A stretch of DNA of 33,905 nucleotides from Cardiobacteriaceae bacterium (GTDB lineage: Bacteria; Pseudomonadota; Gammaproteobacteria; Cardiobacteriales; Cardiobacteriaceae). Below, in pieces: positions 7,070-16,314 of this stretch. The notes below the pieces were generated by a model. The model had not been told where the DNA came from. It saw only the letters and a list, made by a program, of their open reading frames with translations, and searched no databases. How positions within the stretch are numbered: the first letter of the stretch is position 1; every line of letters starts with the position of its first letter. The DNA lies in the NCBI GenBank assembly GCA_030532785.1, contig JAUNKJ010000004.1, positions 1 through 33,905 of the forward strand, in the 5' to 3' direction. Position numbers and translations under genes: made by a program.

Positions 7070-8172
7070 CAGCGCGAGCGGCGCAGGATGGCGGGGATGT
7101 CAAGGTCGATGAAGTCGTCGCCTTTCTTGCCGGAGGGTGCGGCCTGGGCGGCGGGCGCGGCGTCATCGTCTTCAAAGACGATGTCCGCTTCGTCGAGTTC
7201 GCTGCTGATGCCGGTGGCGATGACGGTGACGCGGATGGCGTCATCGAGGTCGTCGTCCATCATCAGGCCGATTTTGACGTTGACGCGTTCTTCATCCACC
7301 AGTTCGTTGATGAGCGCACCGATTTCGATGTATTCGCTTTTCAGGAAGTTGTGCTGGTTGGCGGAGACGTTGACGAGGAGGCCGCGCGCGCTGGAGAGAT
7401 CGATATTTTCTAAGAGCGGCGAGGAGATGGCCTTGTCGATGGCGGCGCGCGCACGGTTTTCGCCCTTGGCGATGCCGGTGCCCATCATGGCGATGCCGCG
7501 TTCGGACATGATGGTTTTCACATCTTCGAGGTCGGTGTTGATCAGGCCTTCGCGCTGGATGACGTTGGCGATGCTTTGCACGCCGTTTTTCAGCACGTCG
7601 TCCACAATCTTGAAGGAGTTGAACAGGGTGGCGTCTTCATCCATGACCGAGGAGATGCGGTCGTTGGGGATGATGATGAGGCAGTCCACTTCTTTTTTCA
7701 GTTCGCGCAAACCGGCTTCGGCAAGACGCATGCGTTTCGCGCCTTCAAAGAAAAACGGTTTGGTGACGATGGCGACGGTGAGAATGCCCATCTTGCGCGC
7801 GATGGAGGCAATGACCGGGGCGGCGCCGGTGCCGGTACCGCCGCCCATGCCGGCAGCGATGAATACCATGTCCGCGCCGCGCAGGATTTCCTGGATGCGG
7901 TCGCGGTCTTCTTCCGCCGCCTGACGCCCTACTTCCGGCTTGGAACCCGCGCCCTTGCCGCGCGTGGTTTGCACGCCGAGCTGCAATTTGTGGGCAATCG
8001 GGCTTTTGCTCAGTACTTGCATGTCGGTATTGGCGCAAATGAGCTCCACTCCTTCGAGGTCGAAATCCATCATTTGCTTGACGGCGTTGCAGCCACCGCC
8101 GCCCACGCCGATCACCTTGATGAGGACATGTGCCATGTCTTCGCTATCATCTATCAGTTCAAAATCACCCAT
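7069..8172 (-). CDS. ftsZ: Cell division protein FtsZ
   Basis: Tubulin-like GTPase that polymerises into the division ring. Of 367 residues (E. coli 383), residues 20-30 hold the nucleotide-binding loop VIGVGGGGCNA and 110-116 the tubulin signature GGGTGTG. GLINTDLEDVKTIM is the T7 synergy loop. After a short acidic linker the protein ends DFIDLDIPAILRRSR, the conserved C-terminal peptide that binds FtsA and ZipA. It starts 17 bp after the ftsA stop and overlaps lpxC by one base. Codon use shifts sharply to C-ending codons compared with ftsA just upstream. Confidence 0.97.
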   Translation of the reverse strand: MGDFELIDDSEDMAHVLIKVIGVGGGGCNAVKQMMDFDLEGVELICANTDMQVLSKSPIAHKLQLGVQTTRGKGAGSKPEVGRQAAEEDRDRIQEILRGADMVFIAAGMGGGTGTGAAPVIASIARKMGILTVAIVTKPFFFEGAKRMRLAEAGLRELKKEVDCLIIIPNDRISSVMDEDATLFNSFKIVDDVLKNGVQSIANVIQREGLINTDLEDVKTIMSERGIAMMGTGIAKGENRARAAIDKAISSPLLENIDLSSARGLLVNVSANQHNFLKSEYIEIGALINELVDEERVNVKIGLMMDDDLDDAIRVTVIATGISSELDEADIVFEDDDAAPAAQAAPSGKKGDDFIDLDIPAILRRSR

Positions 8173-8189
8173 AAATCACCTGACCGTAC

Positions 8190-9404
8190 TCAAAAACGAG
8201 AAAATAATTCTTTTATGCGGGCAAGTATACCGTTTTTTACCGGTTTTGCCCAAACATGATCCTCAAGCGGCGCATAATCGAGCTGCACCAGCCCGAGCGA
8301 CACCATCATCCCCGGATCGTGCTGGATGTGTTCCGGCATCCCGGCGATCACTTGCGGCTTGGCGATGCGCGCCGGAACGTGGAAATAATCGCCCGCCATT
8401 TCCGCAAGGCCGGGTGTTTGCGATGCGCCACCGGTGAGGACGATGCCGCCGTCGAAAAGATGCCTGAGTCCCGCGCGGTGCAGTTCCTGCTCCAGCATTT
8501 CAAAGAGTTCTTCGTAGCGCGTGGCCATGATGTCGACGATTTCGCGGCTGGAGACGCTGCGCGCCTGACGGTGTCCGGTACTCGGCAGGGACACTTCCCC
8601 GGCCTTGATCATCGCCTGGCGCACCGCGCCATGCTGGCATTTGAGCATTTCCGCAAAGGGACGCGGCGTTTTCAGCACCATGGCAATATCGCTCGACACC
8701 ATTTCCCCGCCGATTTTCAACACCGCGCTGTGCACCGGCTGGAAGTTGCGCCACAGCATGATTTCCGTGGTCCCCGCGCCGATGTCCACAAGGCACACGC
8801 CCATGTCGCGCTCGTCATCGGTGAGCGCCGCCTCGCAACCGGCAAGGCCGGAGAAAATCACTTCCTTCACGGCCACGCCCGCGTTTTCCACGCATTTTTT
8901 CAGGTTTTCCAGCGTGGTTCTTTTCACGGCAATGACATGCACCCGCGCTTCCAGACGGTCTGCCGCCATGCCCACCGGGTCTTCGATGCCTTCGTGTTCA
9001 TCGACGATATATTGCTGCGGCAGAATGTGGAGGATGTGGTAATCGTGTTTTTCCACCGCCGCGCGCGCCGCCGCAATCGCTTCGCTGACATCGCTGGCGC
9101 GGATCACCCCGCTTTTCACCGCGACCACCGCGTCGCTGTTCACCGCAAGCACATCGCCGCCGCCCACGGCAAGCGTCACGCTTTTGATATTGAAGCTCGC
9201 CTCGGCTTCCGCCGCCATCAGCGCTTCGTGTACCGCTTCGCTCACCTGCGCCAAATCGCTGATTACCCCTTTTTTCAAAGGCGCGGCAACGCTGAAGCAG
9301 CTGGCGAGAATTTCCAGCGGCGTGTCATCGTCCAGGCAGGCCATGGTCACGCGGATTCTCGCGCTGCCCACGTCCACCACCACGCGGATGGCATCATCTC
9401 TCAT
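8190..9404 (-). CDS. ftsA: Cell division protein FtsA
   Basis: Actin-like ATPase that tethers FtsZ to the inner membrane. The 404-residue protein begins VVVDVGSARIRV (phosphate 1) and has VCLVDIGAGTTEIMLWR (phosphate 2) and GIVLTGGASQTPGL (adenosine motif). The C-terminal NGILARIKELFSRF is an amphipathic helix that acts as the membrane target. The ATG overlaps the ftsQ stop by four bases (ATGA, 9401-9404), and ftsZ follows after 17 bp. Codon use is mixed, with many G-ending codons, unlike ftsZ. Confidence 0.96.
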   Translation of the reverse strand: MRDDAIRVVVDVGSARIRVTMACLDDDTPLEILASCFSVAAPLKKGVISDLAQVSEAVHEALMAAEAEASFNIKSVTLAVGGGDVLAVNSDAVVAVKSGVIRASDVSEAIAAARAAVEKHDYHILHILPQQYIVDEHEGIEDPVGMAADRLEARVHVIAVKRTTLENLKKCVENAGVAVKEVIFSGLAGCEAALTDDERDMGVCLVDIGAGTTEIMLWRNFQPVHSAVLKIGGEMVSSDIAMVLKTPRPFAEMLKCQHGAVRQAMIKAGEVSLPSTGHRQARSVSSREIVDIMATRYEELFEMLEQELHRAGLRHLFDGGIVLTGGASQTPGLAEMAGDYFHVPARIAKPQVIAGMPEHIQHDPGMMVSLGLVQLDYAPLEDHVWAKPVKNGILARIKELFSRF

Positions 9405-10228
9405 CGTTTCGCTCCTTTGCCTTGCGTTGCCGCCTCGGCGGTTTTCGGCGTGACCCCCTCTTTCCAGCGCACGGAAAAGCCGTCCTGATAGCGCAAATCC
9501 ACGGAGTGGATATAGGCGCGGTAGGGTTCGATGACCCGGCGGTTGACCACGGCAAGCTTGCGCAGGCGATCCGAGAGATGGTCGCGTCCGAGAATCACGT
9601 CAATCTTTCCGAGGCCGACATGCCACACCAGCCGCGGATCCAGGGTGATGGATTCTACGGCGATGCCCTGCGAGAGCAACCACGGCAGGAAGAGACGGTA
9701 ATGATCGAGCACGAAAGCCTCGTAGCCTTCGGGGCCGCGCACCGTGAACAATCCCTGCAATGCCGGGCTGTCCGGCAGGCTGAACTGCACCCCATTACCA
9801 TCGAGAAAGGTTTTGCTGCCCCAGCGCACCACCGGCTCGCGTTCAGTGAGTTTCACTTCAATGGCATCCGGCCATTTTTTATCGACGGTAACATCCTTCA
9901 CCCAGGAAATCTTGCCGATTTCCGCGACCAGCTCCGCCACATTCACATGGAGCAGATCGCTTTCGCCGTAAGCGCGCACCACATCGGTAATTTCGTGCGG
10001 ATCGGCATGCACCAGGGGTTCGACGAGGATTACCCGCTTCAGCGGAAAAAAAGCGCTTTCCGTCACGCGCTTGTACACGGCAAAGCAGGCGAGCGCGATC
10101 AGCGCCAGCAAGCCCACAATCAGCATCATTTCCATGATGGCGGTCAAGATATGCCACGCCGGACGCGCCTCGCGCGGACGGCTGACGGACGCGCGACGGT
10201 GCGCGGCCTTGGCACGGCGAATGCCCAT
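9401..10228 (-). CDS. ftsQ: Cell division protein FtsQ
   Basis: Bitopic divisome protein that with FtsL and FtsB links early and late division proteins. The 275 residues (E. coli 276) have a basic cytoplasmic N terminus, one transmembrane helix near residues 34-51 (MLIVGLLALIALACFAVY), a periplasmic POTRA domain starting around FPLKRVILVEPL, and the beta domain with WVKDVTVDKKWPDAIEVKL, typical of FtsQ. It starts 2 bp after the ddl stop and overlaps ftsA by four bases. No ftsB is present in the window, which is usual, as ftsB is normally elsewhere. Confidence 0.94.
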   Translation of the reverse strand: MGIRRAKAAHRRASVSRPREARPAWHILTAIMEMMLIVGLLALIALACFAVYKRVTESAFFPLKRVILVEPLVHADPHEITDVVRAYGESDLLHVNVAELVAEIGKISWVKDVTVDKKWPDAIEVKLTEREPVVRWGSKTFLDGNGVQFSLPDSPALQGLFTVRGPEGYEAFVLDHYRLFLPWLLSQGIAVESITLDPRLVWHVGLGKIDVILGRDHLSDRLRKLAVVNRRVIEPYRAYIHSVDLRYQDGFSVRWKEGVTPKTAEAATQGKGAKR

Positions 10229-10230
10229 GT

Positions 10231-11154
10231 TTACCCCAAAGTCTCTTGCAAAATGAAAAGCGCGAGTTTATCAAAAGACCACCCCGCGCTTTGCGCCGCC
10301 ATCGGCACGAGGGAATGCGAGGTCATGCCCGGTGCCATGTTCACTTCGAGCAACCACGGGCGGTTGTCATGGTCGAGCATCATATCCACCCTGCCCCAGC
10401 CGCGCCCGCCGAGTACGGCAAAGGCTTCGCGCGCGAGTTGGCGCAAATCTTCCTCCAGCGCGTCATCAATTGGCGGCGGGCAGAGGTAGCGCGTGTCTTC
10501 AGCGAGATACTTCGCCTCGTAGTCATAAAAAAGATGCGCATCGCTTGCCGCGATTTCGATGCCGGGCAGCGACAAGTCACCCACGATGGCGTAGGTCAGC
10601 TCGCGCCCTTCCACCCACGGCTCCGCCATGATTTTTTCCGCGAAACCACCGGCTTTGACAATCGCCGCCTGGAATTCCGCTTCATTGCTGACCGCGCTCA
10701 CCCCCACGCTCGAACCTTCAAGCGCCGGTTTGATCGCGAGCCGCGCCGCATCCAGTTCGCGCGCGAGTTGCGCGTAATCCATGCCGGGTTCGACGACCAC
10801 ATCTTTCTTCACCGGCAAGCCGCACGCCTGCCACAGCTTTTTCGTCAGCACCTTGTCCATCGCGAGCGCACAGGCCAAGACGCCCGAGCCGGTGTAGGGA
10901 ATGCCCTGCCAGTCGAGAATCGCCTGCATTTGCCCGTCTTCGCCGCCGCGTCCGTGCAGCATGACAAAAGCGCGCTCATAACCTTCGCTTTTCAGCGCCA
11001 GTACCCGCTCGCGGTTTTGCGTATCCACAAGATGCGCGTCCACGCCGCCGTTTTTCAGCGCCTGATAAACCGCCGCGCCGCTTTGCAAAGAGACTTCGCG
11101 CTCGGCGGAATCGCCGCCGTAAAGCACGGCAACCTTGCCAAAATCCTGGATCAT
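10231..11154 (-). CDS. ddl: D-alanine--D-alanine ligase
   Basis: ATP-grasp ligase making D-Ala-D-Ala, the substrate of MurF. The 307-residue product matches DdlB (306). It starts MIQDFGKVAVLYGGDSAEREVS; visible motifs are GGDSAEREVSLQSG, the RGGEDGQMQAILDWQGIPYTG region, and the C-terminal EVNMAPGMTSHSLVP Mg/substrate loop (EVNTxPGMTSHS in E. coli). The ATG at 11154 overlaps the murC stop (ATGA) and has a good GGAGG 5 nt upstream; the frame stays open much further upstream but only as antisense-like, Arg-rich sequence over murC. Cytoplasmic; ftsQ follows after 2 bp. Confidence 0.96.
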   Translation of the reverse strand: MIQDFGKVAVLYGGDSAEREVSLQSGAAVYQALKNGGVDAHLVDTQNRERVLALKSEGYERAFVMLHGRGGEDGQMQAILDWQGIPYTGSGVLACALAMDKVLTKKLWQACGLPVKKDVVVEPGMDYAQLARELDAARLAIKPALEGSSVGVSAVSNEAEFQAAIVKAGGFAEKIMAEPWVEGRELTYAIVGDLSLPGIEIAASDAHLFYDYEAKYLAEDTRYLCPPPIDDALEEDLRQLAREAFAVLGGRGWGRVDMMLDHDNRPWLLEVNMAPGMTSHSLVPMAAQSAGWSFDKLALFILQETLG

Positions 11155-12602
11155 GCGCCCTCCCCGTACTGTTCGCCCATGAGACGCGCCTGGCGGCCAA
11201 TGTCGCCCGCGCCGAAATAAATCACCACATCGCCGTCGGCGAGCAAATCGTCGGCGAGACGCGCGTTGACTTCCTCGCGCTCGGCAATGAGCAGCGGCTC
11301 GACGCGGCCATGCGCGCGAATCGCGCGCGCGAGTGCCTTGCTGTCCGCGCCGACAATTTCCGCTTCGCCAGCGGAATAGACGTCGGTCAACACCAGCGCT
11401 TCGCAATCCGCAAGGACTTCGGCGAACTCATCGAGAAGATCGCGCGTTCTGGTAAAACGGTGCGGCTGGAAAACGGCGAAGATTCTGCGCCCGGCAAAGC
11501 CTTCCTTCGCTGCATGAAGCACCGCGCGGATTTCGCTCGGGTGATGGCCGTAATCCTCGAAAATATCGGCGCTGCCGCTCGCATGACGGATGCGCCCGTG
11601 ATAGGTGAAACGCCGCCCTACCCCTTTGAAATGCAAAAGGCCGTGGACAATGGTGTCGCGATCCAGCCCCAGCTCTTCGGCAACGATGATCGCCGCGAGC
11701 GCATTCAGCACATTGTGGCGGCCGGGCATGTTGAGCACCGCTGCGAAGGTTTCGTCGCGGTCGCGGTCGTAAACGTCAAAGTGCATTTGCAGGCCTTGCT
11801 GGCGCACGTTGAGCGCACGCATCTCCGCCTGCTCGGAGAAGCCATAGGTACGCAGCGGACGCCCGACATCGGGCAGCACCGCCTGCACCCCCGGATCATC
11901 CACACACATCACCGCCAGCCCGTAAAACGGCAGATTGTGCAAAAAGCGCACAAAGCCTTCTTTCAGCGTGGCAAAACTGCCACCGTAGTTTTCCAGATGG
12001 TCGGCGTCGATATTGGTGACAATGGAAATCATCGGCTGCAAATGCCAGAAGGACGCATCCGATTCATCCGCTTCCGCCACCAGATATTGCCCTTCGCCCA
12101 GGCGTGCATTGCTGCCGGCGGCGGTCAACACGCCGCCGATAACGAAGGTGGGATCAAGCCCCGCATCGGAGAGCATGGAGGCGACGAGGCTCGTGGTCGT
12201 CGTTTTCCCATGCGTTCCCGCCACCGCGATGCCGAAGCGGAAGCGCATCAGCTCCGCGAGCATTTCCGCACGCCGGATCACCGGAATGCCCAGTTCGCGC
12301 GCGCGCGCCACTTCCGGGTTGCGGGTGTCGATGGCGGATGAGGTAACGACCACTGACGCGTTCTCCACATTCTCGCCGCGATGGCCGATATACACCGTCG
12401 CCCCGCGTGCCACCAGGCGCTCGGTATTGGCGGAGGCCTTCATGTCCGAGCCGCTCACGCGGTAGCCCATGTTCATCAACACTTCGGCAATCGCGCTCAT
12501 CCCCACGCCGCCGATGCCGACGAAAAACACCTCCTGCACCCGGCGCATCTGCCGCTTTTCGATCCGTCCGAAGTGAATATCCGCTGCATGTATGGCATTC
12601 AT
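11151..12602 (-). CDS. murC: UDP-N-acetylmuramate--L-alanine ligase MurC
   Basis: Adds L-Ala to UDP-MurNAc, the first peptide-stem step. The 483 residues (E. coli 491) carry FFVGIGGVGMSAIAEVL at the N-terminal UDP-binding domain, AGTHGKTTTTSLVASML as the P-loop, EADESDASFWHL, and the C-terminal DVYSAGE motif. The ATG at 12602 gives the usual N-terminal extension before MRRVQ. Upstream is a 92-bp gap holding palindromic element d, one of only two sizeable gaps in the cluster, so murC may depend on readthrough from murG or on its own promoter. It ends overlapping ddl by four bases. Confidence 0.96.
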   Translation of the reverse strand: MNAIHAADIHFGRIEKRQMRRVQEVFFVGIGGVGMSAIAEVLMNMGYRVSGSDMKASANTERLVARGATVYIGHRGENVENASVVVTSSAIDTRNPEVARARELGIPVIRRAEMLAELMRFRFGIAVAGTHGKTTTTSLVASMLSDAGLDPTFVIGGVLTAAGSNARLGEGQYLVAEADESDASFWHLQPMISIVTNIDADHLENYGGSFATLKEGFVRFLHNLPFYGLAVMCVDDPGVQAVLPDVGRPLRTYGFSEQAEMRALNVRQQGLQMHFDVYDRDRDETFAAVLNMPGRHNVLNALAAIIVAEELGLDRDTIVHGLLHFKGVGRRFTYHGRIRHASGSADIFEDYGHHPSEIRAVLHAAKEGFAGRRIFAVFQPHRFTRTRDLLDEFAEVLADCEALVLTDVYSAGEAEIVGADSKALARAIRAHGRVEPLLIAEREEVNARLADDLLADGDVVIYFGAGDIGRQARLMGEQYGEGA

Positions 12603-12616
12603 TGTGTAAAACCTAA

Positions 12617-12702
12617 ATGGTAAAATTTCTCATTGATAAGCGCTTGGTGTGAGAAAATTTCTCGTAGTAAGCGCTTCATGATGGTAAAAAACAGCTATTT
12701 TT
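12617..12702. repeat. AAGCGCTT palindromic element, copy d (inside dcw operon)
   Basis: Octamers at 12638-12645 and 12669-12676, 31 bp apart, flank GGTGTGAGAAAATTTCTCGT. The arms are ATGGTAAAATTTCTCATTG and CATGATGGTAAAAAACAGCT. The right arm contains CTA at 12695-12697, which is the murG TAG stop, so the repeat supplies the end of murG. Confidence 0.88.
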
Positions 12703-13795
12703 CGCTGTTTTTTGCAATAACGTTATAGACGGCATCCATGATGCGCTCAAGCGCTTCGCCGTGCGACACCGCGCGCGCCGCTTCGGCTTTTTTGCGCAGC
12801 GCCGTGCGATCGGCGTGCGCGGCAATCTGTCCGGCGAGAATATCTGCCGTCAAATCCGCCTGCTGCACCACCTGCGCCGCCCCGGCATCAACCAGGGTCT
12901 GCGCGTTCGCGGTTTGATGATCATCGACAGCATGAGGAAACGGCACGAAAAGCGCGGGCAAGCCCACCGTGGCAATCTCCGCCACCGTCAGCGCCCCGGA
13001 ACGGGCAATCACCCAGTCGGCATCGGCATAGGCGCTCGCCATGTCTTCCATGAACGGCACGACTTGCGCCTCCACGCCGCTCGCCACATAAGCGCTTTGC
13101 GCCTCCGGCAAACCGCGCTCGCCCGCCTGATGCAGTACCTCGGGGCGCGCCGCTTCCGGCAGCAATGCCAGCGCTTGCGGCAGCAAAGTATTGAGCGCCT
13201 TTGCACCCTGTGAACCGCCGAGTACCAGCAAACGGATTTTCCCTGCGCGCGCGGCATAACGCACGGCAGGCGCAGGCACATCGGCAAAGGCGGCGCGCAC
13301 CGGATTGCCGACCGCCTCGCCCCTGCCGCGCAAACGCGCCGACGCACGGGCATCGCCCAAAAGCACCACATCGGCGACACGCGCGAGCAAACGGTTGGTC
13401 AGCCCCGCCACCGCATTCTGTTCGTGAATGATGAGCGGCACGCCCGCCATTTTCGCCGCCACCCCGCCAGGGCCAGCGGCAAAGCCGCCCATGCCGATGA
13501 CCGCATCGGGGCGAATGTCCTTGATGACGCGGCGCGCGGCGCGGATGGCACGGGTAAGCATGATGGGCGCTTGCAGCCAGCCAATGAGGCCGTTGCCGCG
13601 CAAACCGCGCACCGCAATATCATGAAAGGCAAAGCCGTATGCCGGCACCTTGCGCCCTTCAAACCCCTGCGCGTTGCCGAGCCAATGCACGCTCGCGCCC
13701 GCTTCGCGCGCCGCCTGTGCCACCGCGAGCGCGGGGTAGACGTGGCCGCCGGTGCCGCCCGCCATCATCAGCAGCGTTTTCCCGGCGAGGTTCAC
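12695..13795 (-). CDS. murG: UDP-GlcNAc:undecaprenyl-PP-MurNAc-pentapeptide GlcNAc transferase MurG
   Basis: Membrane-associated GT-B glycosyltransferase that converts lipid I to lipid II. The 366 residues (E. coli 355) have MMAGGTGGHVYPALAVA near the N terminus, LVLGGSQGAKALN in the linker region, and the donor-binding run ARSGALTVAEIATVGLPALF followed by PFPHAVDDHQTANA. The start is GTG at 13795, in a GTGA overlap with the ftsW stop. The last codons (AAC AGC GAA AAA TAG) lie in or beside the arm of palindromic element d, so the C-terminal tail may have been altered by insertion of that repeat. Confidence 0.95.
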   Translation of the reverse strand: MNLAGKTLLMMAGGTGGHVYPALAVAQAAREAGASVHWLGNAQGFEGRKVPAYGFAFHDIAVRGLRGNGLIGWLQAPIMLTRAIRAARRVIKDIRPDAVIGMGGFAAGPGGVAAKMAGVPLIIHEQNAVAGLTNRLLARVADVVLLGDARASARLRGRGEAVGNPVRAAFADVPAPAVRYAARAGKIRLLVLGGSQGAKALNTLLPQALALLPEAARPEVLHQAGERGLPEAQSAYVASGVEAQVVPFMEDMASAYADADWVIARSGALTVAEIATVGLPALFVPFPHAVDDHQTANAQTLVDAGAAQVVQQADLTADILAGQIAAHADRTALRKKAEAARAVSHGEALERIMDAVYNVIAKNSEK

Positions 13796-15000
13796 AACAG
13801 ACCCTCGCGCTTCGCCTGAAAACGGCTTTCCGCATCAATGCGCAGCAAAATGGCGAGCGCCATGAAAAGAATCAGCACGGAACTGCCGCCGTAGCTGATA
13901 AACGGCAGGGTCAAGCCCTTGGTGGGCAACGCGCCGGTCGCCACCCCGATATTGATCAACGACTGGCAGCCGACCCAGAGGCCGATGCCGTAGGCGATAT
14001 AACTGGCAAAGCGCTTGCGCATCTGGTCGGCCAGCTTGCCGATGGCAAAGGCGCGCCACACCACGAGCGCGAGCAACCCCATCACCACCAGCGCGCCGAT
14101 AAGCCCCAGCTCCTCGCTGATGATGGCGAAGATGAAGTCGGTATGCGCTTCCGGCAGATATTGATGCTTCTGCACGCTTTCGCCCAGTCCCACGCCGGAC
14201 ACTCCGCCGCGCCCCACGGCAATCAGCGAGTTGACGAGCTGGTAGCCCTGGTCAAACTGCTTTTCCCACGGGTCGAGGAAGGAGGTCAGGCGCGCGCGGC
14301 GATACGGGGCAATGAGCAGCGCGGCGACCATGAGGAAGCTCACCACGCCCACCAGCATGCTGTAGCGCTTGATGGAAACGCCCGCCATGAAGAGCATGCC
14401 CATCAGCGTCATCATCATCACGAAAGTGGTGCCAAAGTCGGGCTGCTTGAGCAGCACCACGGCAAACACCCCGCCGATGGCGAGCAGCCCCAGCATGGGT
14501 TTCCAACTGTTTTCAATGCAATAATTGTGGCGCTGCAAATAACCTGCGGCGTAGAGAATCATGACGAGTTTCACGAGTTCGCCCACCTGGAAGTTGAACA
14601 CGCGGAAGTTGATCCAGCGGTGCGCACCGTTCACCGACGAGCCTATCCCCGGCACGAAAACGAGGAAGAGCATCAAGAACGTGACCAGCAGCAGTTTGCT
14701 GCCGTGTTCGTAATAAACGTTCGTCGGCAACTGGAACACCACATACGCCATCACCAGCCCGAGGCCGTAATACGCCAACTGCCGGTAGCTGAAATACAGG
14801 GGACTCGCATTGTGGCTCACCGCCTCCGACATCGAGGCGGAAGTAACCATCACCATGCCGATCACCACCAGGGCAAACCAGGCAATCATCAGCCAGATAT
14901 CGGGAAACGCCAGCCCGCTGAAGCGCGGCTGCTGCTGGCTTTGGCTGCGGCGGAAATCGGCGACGGGGTTTCTCAGGGCTGCGGCGCTTCGGGTCGGCAT
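13792..15000 (-). CDS. ftsW: Septal peptidoglycan glycosyltransferase FtsW
   Basis: SEDS-family polytopic membrane protein that polymerises septal peptidoglycan with FtsI. The 402 residues (E. coli 414) have a cytoplasmic Gln/Arg-rich tail, about ten hydrophobic helices, VNGAHRWINFRVFNFQVGEL (SEDS core, near residues 120-140), and the signature GALPTKGLTLPFISYGGSS near the C terminus. The ATG at 15000 overlaps murD by 28 bp; no nearer start was seen that keeps the N-terminal tail. It is joined to murG by a four-base overlap. Confidence 0.95.
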   Translation of the reverse strand: MPTRSAAALRNPVADFRRSQSQQQPRFSGLAFPDIWLMIAWFALVVIGMVMVTSASMSEAVSHNASPLYFSYRQLAYYGLGLVMAYVVFQLPTNVYYEHGSKLLLVTFLMLFLVFVPGIGSSVNGAHRWINFRVFNFQVGELVKLVMILYAAGYLQRHNYCIENSWKPMLGLLAIGGVFAVVLLKQPDFGTTFVMMMTLMGMLFMAGVSIKRYSMLVGVVSFLMVAALLIAPYRRARLTSFLDPWEKQFDQGYQLVNSLIAVGRGGVSGVGLGESVQKHQYLPEAHTDFIFAIISEELGLIGALVVMGLLALVVWRAFAIGKLADQMRKRFASYIAYGIGLWVGCQSLINIGVATGALPTKGLTLPFISYGGSSVLILFMALAILLRIDAESRFQAKREGLL

Positions 15001-16307
15001 GTTGTGGTTACCTCATAGGCAAAGGCTTGGCCGCGCTCGGCGAAGCCGGAATATTGGTCGAAACTGGCGGTGGCGGGCGAGAGCAGGACGATGTCGCCGG
15101 AGAGCGCCACTTCGCGCGCGCGCGCGACTGCCCTGTCCATCGTGCCGCAGTCCTCAAACGCGAGTCCTGCCTTGGCAAAGGCTTGCTGCATCTCGCTGTT
15201 GTCCTTGCCGATCAAAAAGATATGGCGCACGCTGGAAGTGGCGATGACTTTGGCGAAATCGTTGAAATCCTGCCCCTTGCCCACGCCGCCAGCGATGAGA
15301 TGCAAGGGCGCGGTCAGCCCGGAAAGCGCGGCGGCGGCAGCGCCGATATTGGTGGCCTTGGAATCATTGATGTAGCGCACTCCGCTCTGTTCGGCGACGA
15401 GCTGCATGCGGTGCGGCAAACCGGCAAAGGTTTCCAGCACGGCGCGCACCTCGTCGGGTGCCACACCGATGACATCGAGCATCACCAGCACCGCGAGCAC
15501 ATTGGCGTGATTGGGCGCGCCCTGAAGCGTGAGCGCCGACACCGGCATCACCGCCTCGTTGTGCAGATAGAACTCGCCCTGCTCGACGCGGTTTTCCGCG
15601 TGATTGTCGCCAAGGGCGAACCAGCGCACCTGCCGCGCCTCGTTGGCCATGCTGCGGCAGAAGGCATCGTCGGCATTGAGTACGCTGATGTCCGCCTGGC
15701 GCACCAGATTGGCCTTGGCATCGGCATAGGCGATAAAGCTGCCGTAGCGGTCGAGATGATCGGGGGTTACATTCATCACCGCGCCCACATCCGGCGACAG
15801 CGACGGACAAAATTCAAGCTGGTAACTCGACAGCTCCATCACATAGCAATCCGCCTCCGCGTCCTCGGCAAACAGCGCCTCCAACACCGGGCGGCCGATA
15901 TTGCCGCAAAGCACCGCCCTCTTCCCCGCATGACGCAGGCATTCGGCCAAGAGCGTTACCACCGTGGATTTGCCGTTGGAGCCGGTCACGGCATAAACGG
16001 GCTTGTCGTTTAACAGCGCAAAGAGTTCGATGTCATTGATTTTCTGGGCATGGCTGCTGGCAATTGCCGCCTTGCGGCTGTCCACCCCCGGACTCAGAAT
16101 CATCGTCGCCGCCGCGCGCAGCGCCCCGGCATCGTCAAGATCGCATTGCAGCACATGGCGCGCCGCCTTGTTTTCGTCCGCACCAAAAGCGTCATAACCC
16201 GCCTCGCGCAGCACTTTCAGCGTCATCGTCCCCGACGCGCCCATGCCCACCACGGCAATCGGCTCGGGCAAACCCAGCGCATACAATTTGGAATGCAAGG
16301 TATCCAT
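14973..16307 (-). CDS. murD: UDP-N-acetylmuramoylalanine--D-glutamate ligase MurD
   Basis: Adds D-Glu to UDP-MurNAc-L-Ala. The 444-residue protein (E. coli 438) has AVVGMGASGTMTLKVL at the N-terminal UDP-binding domain, AVTGSNGKSTVVTLLAECL as the P-loop, MNVTPDHLDRYGS, and RYINDSKATN in the C-terminal domain. The ATG at 16307 is preferred over the GTG two codons upstream, because GAGG lies 5 nt before the ATG and overlaps the mraY stop. So mraY and murD are tightly coupled. Confidence 0.95.
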   Translation of the reverse strand: MDTLHSKLYALGLPEPIAVVGMGASGTMTLKVLREAGYDAFGADENKAARHVLQCDLDDAGALRAAATMILSPGVDSRKAAIASSHAQKINDIELFALLNDKPVYAVTGSNGKSTVVTLLAECLRHAGKRAVLCGNIGRPVLEALFAEDAEADCYVMELSSYQLEFCPSLSPDVGAVMNVTPDHLDRYGSFIAYADAKANLVRQADISVLNADDAFCRSMANEARQVRWFALGDNHAENRVEQGEFYLHNEAVMPVSALTLQGAPNHANVLAVLVMLDVIGVAPDEVRAVLETFAGLPHRMQLVAEQSGVRYINDSKATNIGAAAAALSGLTAPLHLIAGGVGKGQDFNDFAKVIATSSVRHIFLIGKDNSEMQQAFAKAGLAFEDCGTMDRAVARAREVALSGDIVLLSPATASFDQYSGFAERGQAFAYEVTTTCRPEAPQP

Positions 16308-16314
16308 ACCCACC

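Noticed and set aside
6131-7924. Long + strand open frame (597 codons) opposite lpxC and ftsZ
   Set aside because: It is antisense to two unmistakable genes, is low-complexity, and has no family resemblance. GC-rich C-ending codons on the other strand open such frames.
13639-15018. Long + strand frame (459 codons) opposite ftsW and murG
   Set aside because: Antisense shadow of ftsW, His- and Gln-rich, with no recognisable domain.
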